NCBI GenBank assembly: GCA_013141055.1
Contig: JABFRS010000002.1
Location: 248,001-312,000 of the forward strand
Reading direction: 5' to 3'
DNA length: 64,000 nucleotides
Source of the DNA: Cyclobacteriaceae bacterium
GTDB taxonomy: Bacteria > Bacteroidota > Bacteroidia > Cytophagales > Cyclobacteriaceae
Shown here: positions 35,259 to 44,006 of the stretch, piece by piece
Position numbering within the stretch: the first letter of the stretch is position 1
Layout: each line of letters opens with the position of its first letter
The notes under the pieces: generated by a model
What the model saw: only the letters and a program-made list of their open reading frames with translations
Databases searched by the model: none
Told to the model about the DNA's origin: nothing
Translations under genes and position numbers: made by a program

Positions 35259-36316
35259 TCAGTTCAGATCAGCCGGTTTCCGTAAGGCAGGGAGAAGAGA
35301 TCGACCTCAAGTCGTTGAACAAGCATCTGAAAGAGAATTCATCCATAGGATTCGTTACTGAGCAGAAACAATTTCCGGGAGGCTATTCAAATCTTACTTA
35401 TCTGCTCACTACCGGGCAAGGTGAATATGTTCTTCGGAGACCTCCGGCAGGTGCGGCAATTAAATCTGCACATGACATGGGAAGGGAATTCAATGTTCTT
35501 TCTCTGCTAAAAAATTCTTATTCCAGGATCCCTGCTCCGATCATCTATTGTCAGGATGAAAAGATCATTGGTTCAACTTTTTATATCATGGAAAGGATCA
35601 AAGGTGTGATCCTGCGTCCTTCATCAGTAAAAGAAATCCGCGTGACCTCTTCTGAGATGAGGAAGATATCGGAATCACTGGTGGATAATTTGGCAGCACT
35701 TCATTCATTGGATATTGCTAAAACAAATCTTTCGCAATTGGGTAAGCCGGAAGGATATGTGCAGCGTCAGGTGGAAGGCTGGACAAAACGTTACATCGCT
35801 GCCCAGACAGATCCGATCACACAAATGGATGAGATCAGTGCCTGGCTTTCTGCCAATCTCCCGGCGGAGGTTAAGCCGACCTTACTGCACAACGATTATA
35901 AGTATGACAACCTGGTTTTGAATAGTAATGATCTTTCTGAGATCATTGGTGTGCTTGACTGGGAGATGGCAACGGTGGGCGATCCCGGAATGGATCTTGG
36001 TGCATCCCTCGCCTACTGGGCTGAAGAAGGTGATGGAGATCTTGCAAAGGTCTTTAACATATCATGGCTTCCCGGAAATCTTACACGCAAGGAAGTCGTA
36101 GAACGCTACACTGAAAAAAGCGGACGAATGATTATAAATCCGGTATTCTATTATGTTTTCGGATTATATAAAAACGCTGTTATTGCACAACAGATCTATG
36201 CACGCTGGAAGCAGGGTCATTCTAAGGATGGCCGCTTTGGAACGCTGATCCATGTCATCAAAGATCTTGCACGACGAGGTGCCAATGCTATCAACACAAA
36301 TTCATTAATGAGTTAA
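35255..36316 (+). CDS. APH-fold kinase, ACAD10/11-type phosphotransferase
   Basis: A 353-residue aminoglycoside-phosphotransferase-fold kinase. The catalytic loop is LHNDYKYDN (His212, Asp214, Asn219), the metal-binding DWE is at 235-237 in GVLDWEMATVGDPG, and a nucleotide-binding FPGGYSNLTYLL segment is at the N-terminus. The group phosphorylates hydroxyacyl-CoA rather than antibiotics; the ACAD partner encoded with a 4-bp overlap upstream supports this. Known examples are LvaA of Pseudomonas levulinate degradation and the N-terminal domain of ACAD10/11. Resistance to aminoglycosides should not be inferred. Confidence 0.88.
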   Translation: MISSDQPVSVRQGEEIDLKSLNKHLKENSSIGFVTEQKQFPGGYSNLTYLLTTGQGEYVLRRPPAGAAIKSAHDMGREFNVLSLLKNSYSRIPAPIIYCQDEKIIGSTFYIMERIKGVILRPSSVKEIRVTSSEMRKISESLVDNLAALHSLDIAKTNLSQLGKPEGYVQRQVEGWTKRYIAAQTDPITQMDEISAWLSANLPAEVKPTLLHNDYKYDNLVLNSNDLSEIIGVLDWEMATVGDPGMDLGASLAYWAEEGDGDLAKVFNISWLPGNLTRKEVVERYTEKSGRMIINPVFYYVFGLYKNAVIAQQIYARWKQGHSKDGRFGTLIHVIKDLARRGANAINTNSLMS

Positions 36317-36339
36317 TCTCTTATCCACGAATCCTTATT

Positions 36340-37173
36340 ATGACTTACGCTCTCACGCAACAACATCCCTCCAAACGAGCCTTCATCACGGGCGCAGCTT
36401 CGGGTTTGGGAAAAGCATTTTGTATTGAACTCGCACAGGACGGCTGGACGTTGGGGATTGCAGATATGAACATCGATCAGCTCAATATTGCTGCTAAAGA
36501 ATTTGAATCACTTGGAGCAAAAACCATTTGCTTTCATCTGGATGTCTCCAACCGTGAGCAGTATCAGAAAGTCGCAGTTGATTTTCTGGAGAAAGTCGGG
36601 GGAATCGATCTGCTCTTCAATAATGCCGGCGTCGGCGATGGAGGAATGTTTGAAGAGTACTCACTGGACAACTGGGAATGGATGACGCGTGTCAATCAAT
36701 TCAGCGTGATCTATGGCTGTCACTTCTTTATTCCAACATTCAAAAAACAAAAGTCAGGACATATCTTAAACACAGCAAGTCTTGCCGCCATCAGTTGCGC
36801 CCCTACCATGGGAGCATACAATGTGACCAAGGCAGCTGTTGTAGCGATCAGTGAAACACTCTATTGCGAATTGATGGATCATAACGTTAAGGTATCCTGC
36901 CTGCAACCTGCTTACTTCAAAACAAATATTGCGCAAGGCGGCCGTGGCGGAGAGATCGTTAAGAAGACTACTCAGTTCTTCATTGATCACTCACGACTGG
37001 AGGCGAAAGAAGTAGCACAGGAGATCCTTCATCGTGCGGGAAAGGGCGAACTGTATATCATTCTTCCAAAAGCAGCAGAAAAGCAATGGAAGATGAAGCG
37101 TCTTGCTCCTACGTGGTATCGAAAAATGGTAAAGGTTAAATTCCTTGAAGCTGCGAGAAGAGCTTTCCGATAA
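36340..37173 (+). CDS. SDR family oxidoreductase (fourth gene of acyl-CoA operon)
   Basis: A 277-residue short-chain dehydrogenase with TGAASGLGKAF, NNAGVGD, TASLAA and YNVTK. A long basic C-terminal extension (KQWKMKRLAPTWYRKMVKVK) resembles the membrane-associated SDR proteins of lipid metabolism. It is 23 bp after the kinase and 2 bp before the thioesterase, in the same transcript. It could oxidise a 3-hydroxy or 4-hydroxy acyl chain. Substrate is inference. Confidence 0.87.
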   Translation: MTYALTQQHPSKRAFITGAASGLGKAFCIELAQDGWTLGIADMNIDQLNIAAKEFESLGAKTICFHLDVSNREQYQKVAVDFLEKVGGIDLLFNNAGVGDGGMFEEYSLDNWEWMTRVNQFSVIYGCHFFIPTFKKQKSGHILNTASLAAISCAPTMGAYNVTKAAVVAISETLYCELMDHNVKVSCLQPAYFKTNIAQGGRGGEIVKKTTQFFIDHSRLEAKEVAQEILHRAGKGELYIILPKAAEKQWKMKRLAPTWYRKMVKVKFLEAARRAFR

Positions 37174-37175
37174 GT

Positions 37176-37595
37176 ATGTTAGAAATCCCAAAAGACCGCG
37201 GAGTATTCCGGCTTGCTATTCAGGTACAGCCTGAAGATATCGATGACCAGAATCATGTTAACAATGTAGTGTACCTGCGATGGGTTCAGGAAGTGGCTTA
37301 TGCGCACTGGAAAACTCTGGGAAGTGATGAGCTGATCAGCAAATACCGCTGGGTGGTTCTCAGGCATGAAATAGATTATCATTCCCCCGCACTACTGAGT
37401 GATACCATTGAAGCATTTACATGGATTGATGCTCCTGAGGGTCCAAGACAAAAAAGAAATGTTTCGATCCGTCGGATTCATGATCAAAAGATCCTGGCAT
37501 CTGCCACGACCACATGGTGTCTTTTGGATGCTGTCACCGGACGGCCCAAAAGAGTAACGGAAGAGATAACTTCTGTCTTTGGATTAAAAGAATGA
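37176..37595 (+). CDS. Hot-dog fold acyl-CoA thioesterase (4HBT type)
   Basis: A 139-residue protein with the hot-dog helix segment DIDDQNHVNNVVYLRWVQEVA near residue 20 and FTWIDAPEGPRQKRNVS later, both typical of 4-hydroxybenzoyl-CoA-thioesterase-like proteins. It would release free acid from acyl-CoA at the end of the pathway or rescue stalled intermediates. It starts 2 bp after the SDR stop. Its 3' end overlaps by 12 bp a possible small gene on the opposite strand. Confidence 0.87.
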   Translation: MLEIPKDRGVFRLAIQVQPEDIDDQNHVNNVVYLRWVQEVAYAHWKTLGSDELISKYRWVVLRHEIDYHSPALLSDTIEAFTWIDAPEGPRQKRNVSIRRIHDQKILASATTTWCLLDAVTGRPKRVTEEITSVFGLKE

Positions 37596-37712
37596 TCGCA
37601 AGCCTTCGTTGATCAATCTGCGGTGCCTTTTGTTATCCATTAAATAGAAACGCAAAAAGCTAACTCCCAGTTGAAAAAGTATAAATGCTACGATTGCTAA
37701 AAGTATGAACAT
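37584..37712 (-). CDS. Possible 42-residue membrane peptide
   Basis: The minus strand reads a 42-codon frame from ATG at 37712 to TAA at 37584. The product has one hydrophobic helix (FILLAIVAFILFQLGVSF) and then a positively charged tail (LMDNKRHRRLINEGLRSF). The hydrophobic-then-basic layout, the clean start and the neighbouring gene-free space favour a real small gene. It overlaps the last 12 bp of the convergent thioesterase gene. No family is recognised. No promoter was located, so expression is unproven. Confidence 0.4.
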   Translation of the reverse strand: MFILLAIVAFILFQLGVSFLRFYLMDNKRHRRLINEGLRSFF

Positions 37713-37812
37713 GACACAAATCGTTTAATTAGAAGACTAAAGTAGTATATGCCTTATATATATCCTAATTATCAGCAAGTTATGTATCTCATATTAAAGT
37801 AAATTATTGATA

Positions 37813-38331
37813 ATGAAGTTGGTAGAATTGATTCTAAAAGAGCATTCCAGGGCTATGAGGGATGCCGTTGTGAGGTATGTGGGGCACAATCCGGCCCGTT
37901 TTGGTGAACTGGTGGACCTGTTTATGAAAGGTCCATATCGCGTGACACAGCGGGCAGCATGGCCCCTGAGTTACTGTGTGGAGAATCATCCGGAGCTTGC
38001 AAAACCTCATTTGAAGAGGATCATACAGAACCTGAAAAGTCCGGGACTCCATGATTCTGTAAAGAGAAATACGATCCGTTTATTTCAATTTGTTCCGATC
38101 CCCAAATCGCTCCAGGGAATCGTAGCGGATATCTGCTTTGAATATCTGGCCAACCCAAAGGAAGCCATTGCAGTTCGTGCTGTCTCCATGAGAGTATTGT
38201 CCAGGATTGCCAGGGAGCAACCTGAACTTAAGAATGAACTACGCATTCTGATTGAAGACCATCTTCCCTTTGCTTCACCGGGATTCCGAAGCCGTGGCAT
38301 GAAGGTTCTTAAAGAAATCAAGCAGCAGTAA
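37813..38331 (+). CDS. HEAT-like repeat protein
   Basis: A 172-residue, fully helical protein without signal peptide or membrane helix. The helices come in pairs about 35 residues apart (MRDAVVRYVGHNPARFGELV, RVTQRAAWPLSYCVENHPEL, SVKRNTIRLFQF, IAVRAVSMRVLSRIAREQPEL), the pattern of HEAT/ARM repeats used for protein binding. The start is ATG 37813; a TTG two codons earlier is less likely. The promoter of the next gene lies just after its stop. Function unknown. Confidence 0.72.
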   Translation: MKLVELILKEHSRAMRDAVVRYVGHNPARFGELVDLFMKGPYRVTQRAAWPLSYCVENHPELAKPHLKRIIQNLKSPGLHDSVKRNTIRLFQFVPIPKSLQGIVADICFEYLANPKEAIAVRAVSMRVLSRIAREQPELKNELRILIEDHLPFASPGFRSRGMKVLKEIKQQ

Positions 38332-38338
38332 TTTATCT

Positions 38339-38367
38339 TTTGACAGGGTAGAAAACTCTCTACTTTG
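38339..38367 (+). promoter_or_regulatory. Possible promoter of the DUF3667 gene
   Basis: TTTG at 38339-38342 is followed after 18 bp by TACTTTG at 38361-38367, one base short of the TAnnTTTG consensus, and the ATG follows 10 bp later (38378). The spacing is right for a Bacteroidota -33/-7 pair. The imperfect -7 box lowers confidence. Confidence 0.4.
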
Positions 38368-38377
38368 CGGATCTAAA

Positions 38378-39202
38378 ATGAATCCATCTCTCCAGAAACA
38401 TATTTGCAAGAACTGCGGCAATGAATTTGTCGGGTTTTATTGCAATCAATGTGGAGAAAAAGTAATTCTCCCTGAGGACCGCTCCTTCCGTACGTTTCTC
38501 AACAGCATTCTTCTTGCGGTAACGCTCGCGGACAGCAGGTTTATCAAAACGATCTGGCTGATGATCAAGCGTCCCGGTGAGCTGAGCAAAGAGTTTGCGG
38601 AAGGAAGAAGGATCAAATACCTCCGGCCACTCTCTGTCTTCTTTGTATTGAACCTTGTCTACTTCCTGTTCCCTGTCATCCAGCTATTCAATGCGTCGTT
38701 ACGAACACAGATCAATTCTTTTCATGGATCACTGGCTGTTCAGACGGTGGCGACCAAAATGACAAAGCTGGGATATCATGATGTGGCATCTTTTGGGATC
38801 GTTTATGACCAGAAGACGGCTGGTCTCGCCAAGATGCTGGTCATTGTTTTTGCTGTGATCGTCTCGCTTCCGCTGAATCTTATTTACAGGTCAGGAAACC
38901 GATATTTTACTGACCATGTAGGCTTATCCGTTGAGCTTGTATGCTTCAATCTTCTTATCAACGCCCTGTTCCTTACCCTGATCGTAAATGTATTTGGTCT
39001 CGGAAAGCAATTGGATGAGACGGTTCTGACGGCCATCTTCATTACTACCAACTTTTATTTCCTGATACGGTCAGGAAGGATCTTCTATAATGAGAAGATC
39101 ATTTCCCTGATCATTAAATCGGTCGTCATGATAGCAATTCTTAAGATATCGCTCGAAATCTATCGTGCAATTCTGTTCTACGTTACAATTAATGTAATGT
39201 AA
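38378..39202 (+). CDS. DUF3667 zinc-ribbon membrane protein
   Basis: A 274-residue protein. The N-terminal zinc ribbon is CKNCGNEFVGFYCNQCGEK (four Cys at residues about 8-26), followed by the DUF3667 motif PEDRSFRTF. About four transmembrane helices follow (near 88-105, 162-180, 195-215 and 240-265). The family is widespread in Bacteroidota and its function is unknown; the ribbon on the cytoplasmic side suggests protein or nucleic acid contact. It ends 1 bp before a convergent gene. Confidence 0.88.
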   Translation: MNPSLQKHICKNCGNEFVGFYCNQCGEKVILPEDRSFRTFLNSILLAVTLADSRFIKTIWLMIKRPGELSKEFAEGRRIKYLRPLSVFFVLNLVYFLFPVIQLFNASLRTQINSFHGSLAVQTVATKMTKLGYHDVASFGIVYDQKTAGLAKMLVIVFAVIVSLPLNLIYRSGNRYFTDHVGLSVELVCFNLLINALFLTLIVNVFGLGKQLDETVLTAIFITTNFYFLIRSGRIFYNEKIISLIIKSVVMIAILKISLEIYRAILFYVTINVM

Positions 39203-39796
39203 TTAACGGGTGGCTCTCAGAAGGTTATCGATGAGCTCTTCTACCTGTGCGGAATCCTGCGGCGCCAGTTGCTTGTAAGCAATCAATGATTGAACTGCTT
39301 CTTCAATCTCGCGATTCATGGCTTGCGTCAATCCAAGATTGAAATAACTATTGGGAAACTCTGGCTCGATGCTGATCGAAATCTGGTAGTGGAGTTTCGC
39401 CAGGGGAAGGTTTCCAAGCTCAGCGTAGAGATTAGCAAGGTTGTAATGCGATTCAAAATGACGGGGATCCTCTTTAAGGCTGAGAGTAAAGCAATCAACA
39501 GCTTTGCTGTAATTCCTAGCCCTGGATTCAATGATGCCAAGATTACAAAACGCATCAGGCACGCTGTCAAATTCAACAATGGCTTTAAGATAGATTTCCC
39601 TGGCGCGTTCGTCACCATTTTCATCCAGCAAAAGGGCCTCTTCAAAGGTGCTAAGCTGGTTTAGCTTGACGATCTTACCTCCTACAAACAGGTTAAGCTG
39701 CCCTGGTTTTTCAGGTGTGATGGGACGCTTTTTCCGAACAGGTCTGAACCCGAACTTCTCCGGTGGCTGAATAGGAAACTTGACCACTTTTGCCAT
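39203..39796 (-). CDS. TPR-repeat protein
   Basis: A 197-residue protein with a basic N-terminus (PVRKKRPITPEKPGQLNLF) and then about four tetratricopeptide helices from residue 55 onward. Two clear units are DAFCNLGIIESRARNYSKAV and SHYNLANLYAELGNLPLAKL. TPRs bind peptides or proteins; partners are unknown. A TATCTTTG element at 39802-39809 lies only 5 bp before the ATG, which would give a nearly leaderless message. It ends 1 bp from the convergent DUF3667 gene. Confidence 0.85.
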   Translation of the reverse strand: MAKVVKFPIQPPEKFGFRPVRKKRPITPEKPGQLNLFVGGKIVKLNQLSTFEEALLLDENGDERAREIYLKAIVEFDSVPDAFCNLGIIESRARNYSKAVDCFTLSLKEDPRHFESHYNLANLYAELGNLPLAKLHYQISISIEPEFPNSYFNLGLTQAMNREIEEAVQSLIAYKQLAPQDSAQVEELIDNLLRATR

Positions 39797-39801
39797 GGTC
39801 G

Positions 39802-39809
39802 CAAAGATA
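39802..39809 (-). promoter_or_regulatory. -7 promoter element almost touching the TPR start codon
   Basis: The minus strand reads TATCTTTG, a perfect TAnnTTTG, 5 bp before the ATG at 39796. Transcription would begin at or next to the start codon. No strong TTTG partner is seen 17-23 bp upstream. Confidence 0.45.
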
Positions 39810-39873
39810 CGATTTAAGAAAGAATGTGAGAAGCGGGCACCTATAACTTTAAAGCCTGAATGCTACACTCCTC

Positions 39874-40731
39874 TTAACTCGCCTTTCTCTTTAACGTCTT
39901 GGTTTCCTTGGTTGATTTTTTCTCCTTAGCCGTTGCTGCTCCCTTGGCTTTCTCCATCGGCTTCTTCGCCTTCTCGATACTTGCTTTCAGGGCGGTCATG
40001 ATATCCACCACAGGAGTTTCTTCTTCCTGTATGGTGACAATCTCTTTGCCTTCGATCTTGGCTTTGATCATACTGTGCAGCGCATCCTGATAATGATCTT
40101 TCATTTCAATGTCGACAAACTGTTTGGTCATTGAGTCTACCAGCATCTTTGCCATCTTGATCTGCTCCTTGTCAACTTTTGTTTCTTCCAGGATCTGGGG
40201 CACTTCAGAAATATTCCTTACTTCATTCGGAAAACGAAGCTTATACATCAGAATCCCTGTCTTTTCAGGAGCCAACAGAACAACTGTTTCACGATCTCTT
40301 AATACCACGCGGCCCACTCCCACTTTGCCTGATTCTTTTAATGTCTTGGCAAGCAGTGAGTAGGTCTTGGCGGCAATCTCTCCATCAGGACCAATAAAAT
40401 AAGGTGAATCAAACAGCGTCGGATGAACTTCCGTAGTATTCACAAATCCTTCTATATCAATCAGGCGTGTGCTCTTGAGCTTTACCTTTGAAAAATCTTC
40501 ATCATTGACAATTACAAACTGTCCTGGTTCATACTGATATCCTTTGACAATATCTTCTGTACGAAGTGTCTGGCCCGTCACTTTGTCCTTCTTTTCATAG
40601 CTGACCTGATTGTGTCCTTCTTTCGAAAGCAGGTTAAAGCTTACTGTCTGACCGGAGTCAATTGCGTTATAGACTCTGATCGGAATGGTGACGAGGGAGA
40701 ATCGGATATGTCCTTTCCAAATGGCTCTCAT
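39874..40731 (-). CDS. ku: Bacterial Ku protein
   Basis: A 285-residue homodimeric Ku that binds double-strand DNA ends and recruits LigD in non-homologous end joining. The N-terminus MRAIWKGHIRFSLVTIPIRVY, the VSYEKKDKVTGQ stretch and EPGQFVIVNDEDF are hallmarks. The last ~50 residues are Lys-rich (KKSTKETKTLKRKAS), typical of the LigD- and DNA-binding tail. No ligD gene is in the window. The gene starts with ATG and appears monocistronic. Confidence 0.96.
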   Translation of the reverse strand: MRAIWKGHIRFSLVTIPIRVYNAIDSGQTVSFNLLSKEGHNQVSYEKKDKVTGQTLRTEDIVKGYQYEPGQFVIVNDEDFSKVKLKSTRLIDIEGFVNTTEVHPTLFDSPYFIGPDGEIAAKTYSLLAKTLKESGKVGVGRVVLRDRETVVLLAPEKTGILMYKLRFPNEVRNISEVPQILEETKVDKEQIKMAKMLVDSMTKQFVDIEMKDHYQDALHSMIKAKIEGKEIVTIQEEETPVVDIMTALKASIEKAKKPMEKAKGAATAKEKKSTKETKTLKRKAS

Positions 40732-40831
40732 ATATGAAAAATGTTAGTTAGACTAAAAAATTAGAACAGTGATGCTAAAGTATTGATAATGACCTTATTT
40801 TCAAATAGTAAACGACCAATTTTTATATTGA

Positions 40832-41146
40832 TTAATGTTTTGTTGCTGTGTCAATTCTAAGCTTCCGGATCATCTCAGGACTCAGGGAATCGGAATACGC
40901 TCCATAGGCATCTATCAATAATCCTTTCGCTCCCGTGGTGGAACTAATGGCAAATAACACCTCGCTGTCGTCGGGGTCATTCATTCCCTCAAACCGGTGG
41001 ATCTCATCCACATGAAATTCCTCTGGCTTCAGTTTCAGGTCAAGTGCGGGACACTCCAGCCATTCCGGATGGAGGTTGAAGTCGGCAGTATAACCCTTGC
41101 TTTTAAGAGCCTTCATTGCCTCCGATGACGTTGCGTATGCTTTCAT
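40832..41146 (-). CDS. Small conserved Bacteroidota protein
   Basis: A 104-residue protein with the recognisable pattern DFNLHPEWLECP, DEIHRFEGMNDPDDSEVLFAI and GLLIDAYGAYSDSLSPEMI. Similar proteins in Bacteroidota databases have been called phosphoribosylpyrophosphate synthetase, which the sequence does not support: there is no PRPP-binding motif. Soluble, no signal peptide. It starts 115 bp from the divergent small lipoprotein gene. Function unknown. Confidence 0.72.
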   Translation of the reverse strand: MKAYATSSEAMKALKSKGYTADFNLHPEWLECPALDLKLKPEEFHVDEIHRFEGMNDPDDSEVLFAISSTTGAKGLLIDAYGAYSDSLSPEMIRKLRIDTATKH

Positions 41147-41261
41147 AATTACCTGTTCAGATCTTCAATTAATATGCCACCACTTTCCTCAATTCTCCCT
41201 CTTCCTTCCATCCCTCTAAAATTATGTAGAATAATAGCTATTTTAGAGCGTTAGTGATAAG

Positions 41262-41468
41262 ATGAAACACCTTTTTATAATCGGTATCTTTTTATGTCTT
41301 ACTGCCTGCGGCGGTGGTCATAAGTATCATACTGTAAAGGTGGCTAAGCCCATTTACCATCATACGTGGTATAAGAATAGCCGATGGCACAAGAAAATTC
41401 AGGTCGGCAGGATCCGGGTCCGCTGGTTTGAAAAGCAGGGAGTGAAAACGGTGAAGATGAAAGGCTAG
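41262..41468 (+). CDS. Small basic lipoprotein
   Basis: A 68-residue lipoprotein with signal peptide FLCLTACGG (Cys16 lipidated). The mature part is short and strongly basic, with His-Tyr-His and Trp-rich segments (KYHTVKVAKPIYHHTWYKN). No family is recognised. It lies immediately before the convergent TetR gene (3 bp between stops). The coding call relies on the clear lipobox and the length of the frame. Confidence 0.6.
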   Translation: MKHLFIIGIFLCLTACGGGHKYHTVKVAKPIYHHTWYKNSRWHKKIQVGRIRVRWFEKQGVKTVKMKG

Positions 41469-41471
41469 GTT

Positions 41472-42101
41472 CTACTGAACTCCTTTCAATGCCAGCTCAA
41501 CCTGCCTTCTCATAAACATCTTCAGGGATCCACTCTGACTCAAATGAGCAGTGAGAACACTTCCATAGAAAATGGTATTCAGCAGGTTCGTAACATCACG
41601 GGTTGATGTAGCCTTGGTTATCTCCTTCTTGAAAATTGCTTCAAGGGCAAACTTCTCAAACATCTGATCCAGGGACAATATCTCTACAGACTGAATATCA
41701 GATACGTTTGGAAACAGAAATTTCTTTTCTTCCGCCTTGATGGGAAATGGCTTGAAGGGTCTTTTAGGATTTGACAGATATGCAATCAATCCGAGGATGA
41801 TTCCGGGATGCAGTTCAACGTCTTCACTTAGTTTATCAAACAAAAAGAACACTCCCTGAAGTCCTTCCTTGGGTCTGTCGTTTAATTCAACCACACGACG
41901 CAGGCACCAGACTCTGAAGTAATAGGACAATATATCTTCCTTTGTAGCAAAGTATTTGAAGAGCGTGACTTTCGATATTTTCACTTTCTCACAGATATCT
42001 TCAACATAAAGGTCATCAAAAGGCTTCTTACCGATCAACTTTACTGTTTGTTCCAGCACTGCCAATTTCAGTCTTGCTGCTTTCTCTTTTCTCAGGCTCA
42101 T
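41472..42101 (-). CDS. TetR/AcrR family transcriptional regulator
   Basis: A 209-residue regulator. Residues 9-55 form the TetR helix-turn-helix (AVLEQTVKLIGKKPFDDLYVEDICEK, then SKVTLFKYFATKEDI). The C-terminal ligand domain is not informative. It faces the divergent gamma-glutamyltransferase gene, 216 bp away, and a palindromic AAATCG-TGTT-CGATTT sits between them. It may repress itself or that gene. The ligand is unknown. Confidence 0.9.
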   Translation of the reverse strand: MSLRKEKAARLKLAVLEQTVKLIGKKPFDDLYVEDICEKVKISKVTLFKYFATKEDILSYYFRVWCLRRVVELNDRPKEGLQGVFFLFDKLSEDVELHPGIILGLIAYLSNPKRPFKPFPIKAEEKKFLFPNVSDIQSVEILSLDQMFEKFALEAIFKKEITKATSTRDVTNLLNTIFYGSVLTAHLSQSGSLKMFMRRQVELALKGVQ

Positions 42102-42203
42102 AGATATTCAGTCTCCCAGATATGTAGGCATTAAATAATACATTAAACGTCAAATACCCTAATGATATTCCACAAAGTGAATTTCTTATCTTTAAGTAAT
42201 CAA

Positions 42204-42219
42204 AAATCGTGTTCGATTT
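42204..42219. promoter_or_regulatory. Candidate TetR operator palindrome
   Basis: AAATCG at 42204-42209 and CGATTT at 42214-42219 flank TGTT, a 16-bp perfect-arm palindrome. It lies about 100 bp from both the tetR-type start (42101) and the ggt start (42318). TetR proteins bind inverted repeats of this size near their own genes. No second copy was seen nearby. Confidence 0.35.
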
Positions 42220-42317
42220 ACATAAAGGATAATTTAGAACTGGTTTTTTATACTTTTAAAGAAATACTTTACCCTTATTAAATCGCCCCTTTTACCGGAG
42301 TAAAAAAGCATACTTAG

Positions 42318-44006
42318 ATGAAGAAATTATTACCCTTTCTGTTCCTTTCAATTCTGGCATGCCAGACCCCTGTCAAAAAAGAACCTGTCATCGGACTCAT
42401 AGCGGATTCTGTTATGGTGGTCTCCGCTCAACCTCTGGCCTCTCAGGTAGGAGTTGATATCATGAAGAAAGGTGGTAATGCAGTGGATGCTGCTATCGCT
42501 GTACAATTCGCATTGGCAGTTGTCTTTCCTGCTGCCGGCAATATCGGCGGTGGTGGATTCATGATCATCCGGACAAAAGACGGAAGCACCGCTGCTCTGG
42601 ATTACCGTGAAAAAGCTCCCGGCCTTGCCACTACCAACATGTATCTCGGCAAGGACGGAAATGTAGTAGACGGACTCAGCACAGATGGTCATCTTGCTTC
42701 CGGCGTTCCCGGATCTGTCGACGGCATGATAGAAGCTCACAAAAAATACGGATCGCTTCCATGGAGTGAACTTGTTCAACCCGCCATCGATCTTGCTATA
42801 AAAGGATTTACTCTTTCTGAGAAAGAAGCAAAGTTCCTCGTTGACATGCAGAAGGATCTTGTAAAGTATAATACCGTTAAGCCAGAATTCTTACTTAAGG
42901 ATGAATGGAAGCCAGGAGATTCAATCCACTGGACTGATCTTGGTCATGCACTTGAGCGCATTCGTGATCTTGGACGCGCCGGATTCTATGAGGGCAAAAC
43001 TGCAGAAGATATTGTCGCGGAAATGAAACGCGGAAAAGGATTGATCTCTCTTGAAGATCTTAAAAATTATCATGCGATCTGGAGGGAACCTGTTACTGCC
43101 ACTTATAAAGAGTATAAAGTCATTTCTATGCCTCCTTCTTCCAGTGGTGGCATATGTGTTATCCAGCTTTTGAAATCAATGGAGTCCTACCCTGTCAAAG
43201 ACTGGGGATTCAACTCCCAGAAAACGGTTCATGCCATGGTGGAAGCAGAACGTCGTGTCTTCGCCGATCGCTCAAAATACCTTGGAGATCCAGACTTCTT
43301 TAAAGTCCCAATCAGCTCACTGATTTCTGATCAATACATTACAGAACGGATGAGCACTTTTGATCCGGAGAAGGCAACACCAAGTTCTGAAGTAAAGCCT
43401 GGTAATATTGCGGGATATGAATCTGAAGAGACCACTCACTTCTCCATTGTTGACGCACAGGGAAATGCGGTCTCCGTTACAACAACATTAAATGGATGGT
43501 TTGGATCCAATGTAGTAGTCGGTGGTTCAGGATTCTTTCTTAACAATGAAATGGATGACTTCAGCGCAAAGCCCGGTGTACCCAATATGTTTGGCGTGAC
43601 CGGCGGAACAGCCAACAAAATTGAACCCAACAAAAGAATGCTCAGTGCCATGTCTCCAACGATCCTTGAAAAAGATGGCAAGCTGGTAATGGTAGTTGGA
43701 ACACCTGGAGGAACTACGATCATCACTTCGGTTTTCCAGGTCATCCTGAATGTTATCGAGCATGGTATGGGCATGCAGGAAGCAGTGGATGCAAAACGTA
43801 TTCATAGTCAATGGCTTCCTGATACTATTATACCAGAGAAAGGAGCTCTTGCATCAAAAGACAGTCTGAAGCTTACGCAGATGGGACACAAGATCACCGA
43901 ACGCTCTGTCATTGGAAGAGTGGACGCCATCCTCGTAACGAAAGATGGCAAGCTGGAAGGTGGTGCTGACAGATTAAGAGGAGATGATACTGCGAAAGGT
44001 TATTAA
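42318..44006 (+). CDS. ggt: Gamma-glutamyltransferase, lipoprotein
   Basis: A 562-residue N-terminal-nucleophile enzyme that hydrolyses or transfers the gamma-glutamyl bond of glutathione and related peptides in the periplasm. A lipoprotein signal ends ILACQT. The autoprocessing site precedes Thr372 in [39 protein letters not shown] is the conserved N-terminal block, and [15 protein letters not shown] lies near the C-terminus. Length fits the family. Its stop overlaps the convergent OmpA-like gene by 4 bp. Confidence 0.95.
   Translation: MKKLLPFLFLSILACQTPVKKEPVIGLIADSVMVVSAQPLASQVGVDIMKKGGNAVDAAIAVQFALAVVFPAAGNIGGGGFMIIRTKDGSTAALDYREKAPGLATTNMYLGKDGNVVDGLSTDGHLASGVPGSVDGMIEAHKKYGSLPWSELVQPAIDLAIKGFTLSEKEAKFLVDMQKDLVKYNTVKPEFLLKDEWKPGDSIHWTDLGHALERIRDLGRAGFYEGKTAEDIVAEMKRGKGLISLEDLKNYHAIWREPVTATYKEYKVISMPPSSSGGICVIQLLKSMESYPVKDWGFNSQKTVHAMVEAERRVFADRSKYLGDPDFFKVPISSLISDQYITERMSTFDPEKATPSSEVKPGNIAGYESEETTHFSIVDAQGNAVSVTTTLNGWFGSNVVVGGSGFFLNNEMDDFSAKPGVPNMFGVTGGTANKIEPNKRMLSAMSPTILEKDGKLVMVVGTPGGTTIITSVFQVILNVIEHGMGMQEAVDAKRIHSQWLPDTIIPEKGALASKDSLKLTQMGHKITERSVIGRVDAILVTKDGKLEGGADRLRGDDTAKGY

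Noticed and set aside
35255..36316. Aminoglycoside resistance gene
   Set aside because: The kinase lies in an acyl-CoA operon with a 4-bp overlap to an ACAD10/11-like gene; resistance role is unsupported.
40832..41146. PRPP synthetase
   Set aside because: The 104-residue protein has no PRPP-binding motif; the label seems to be inherited.
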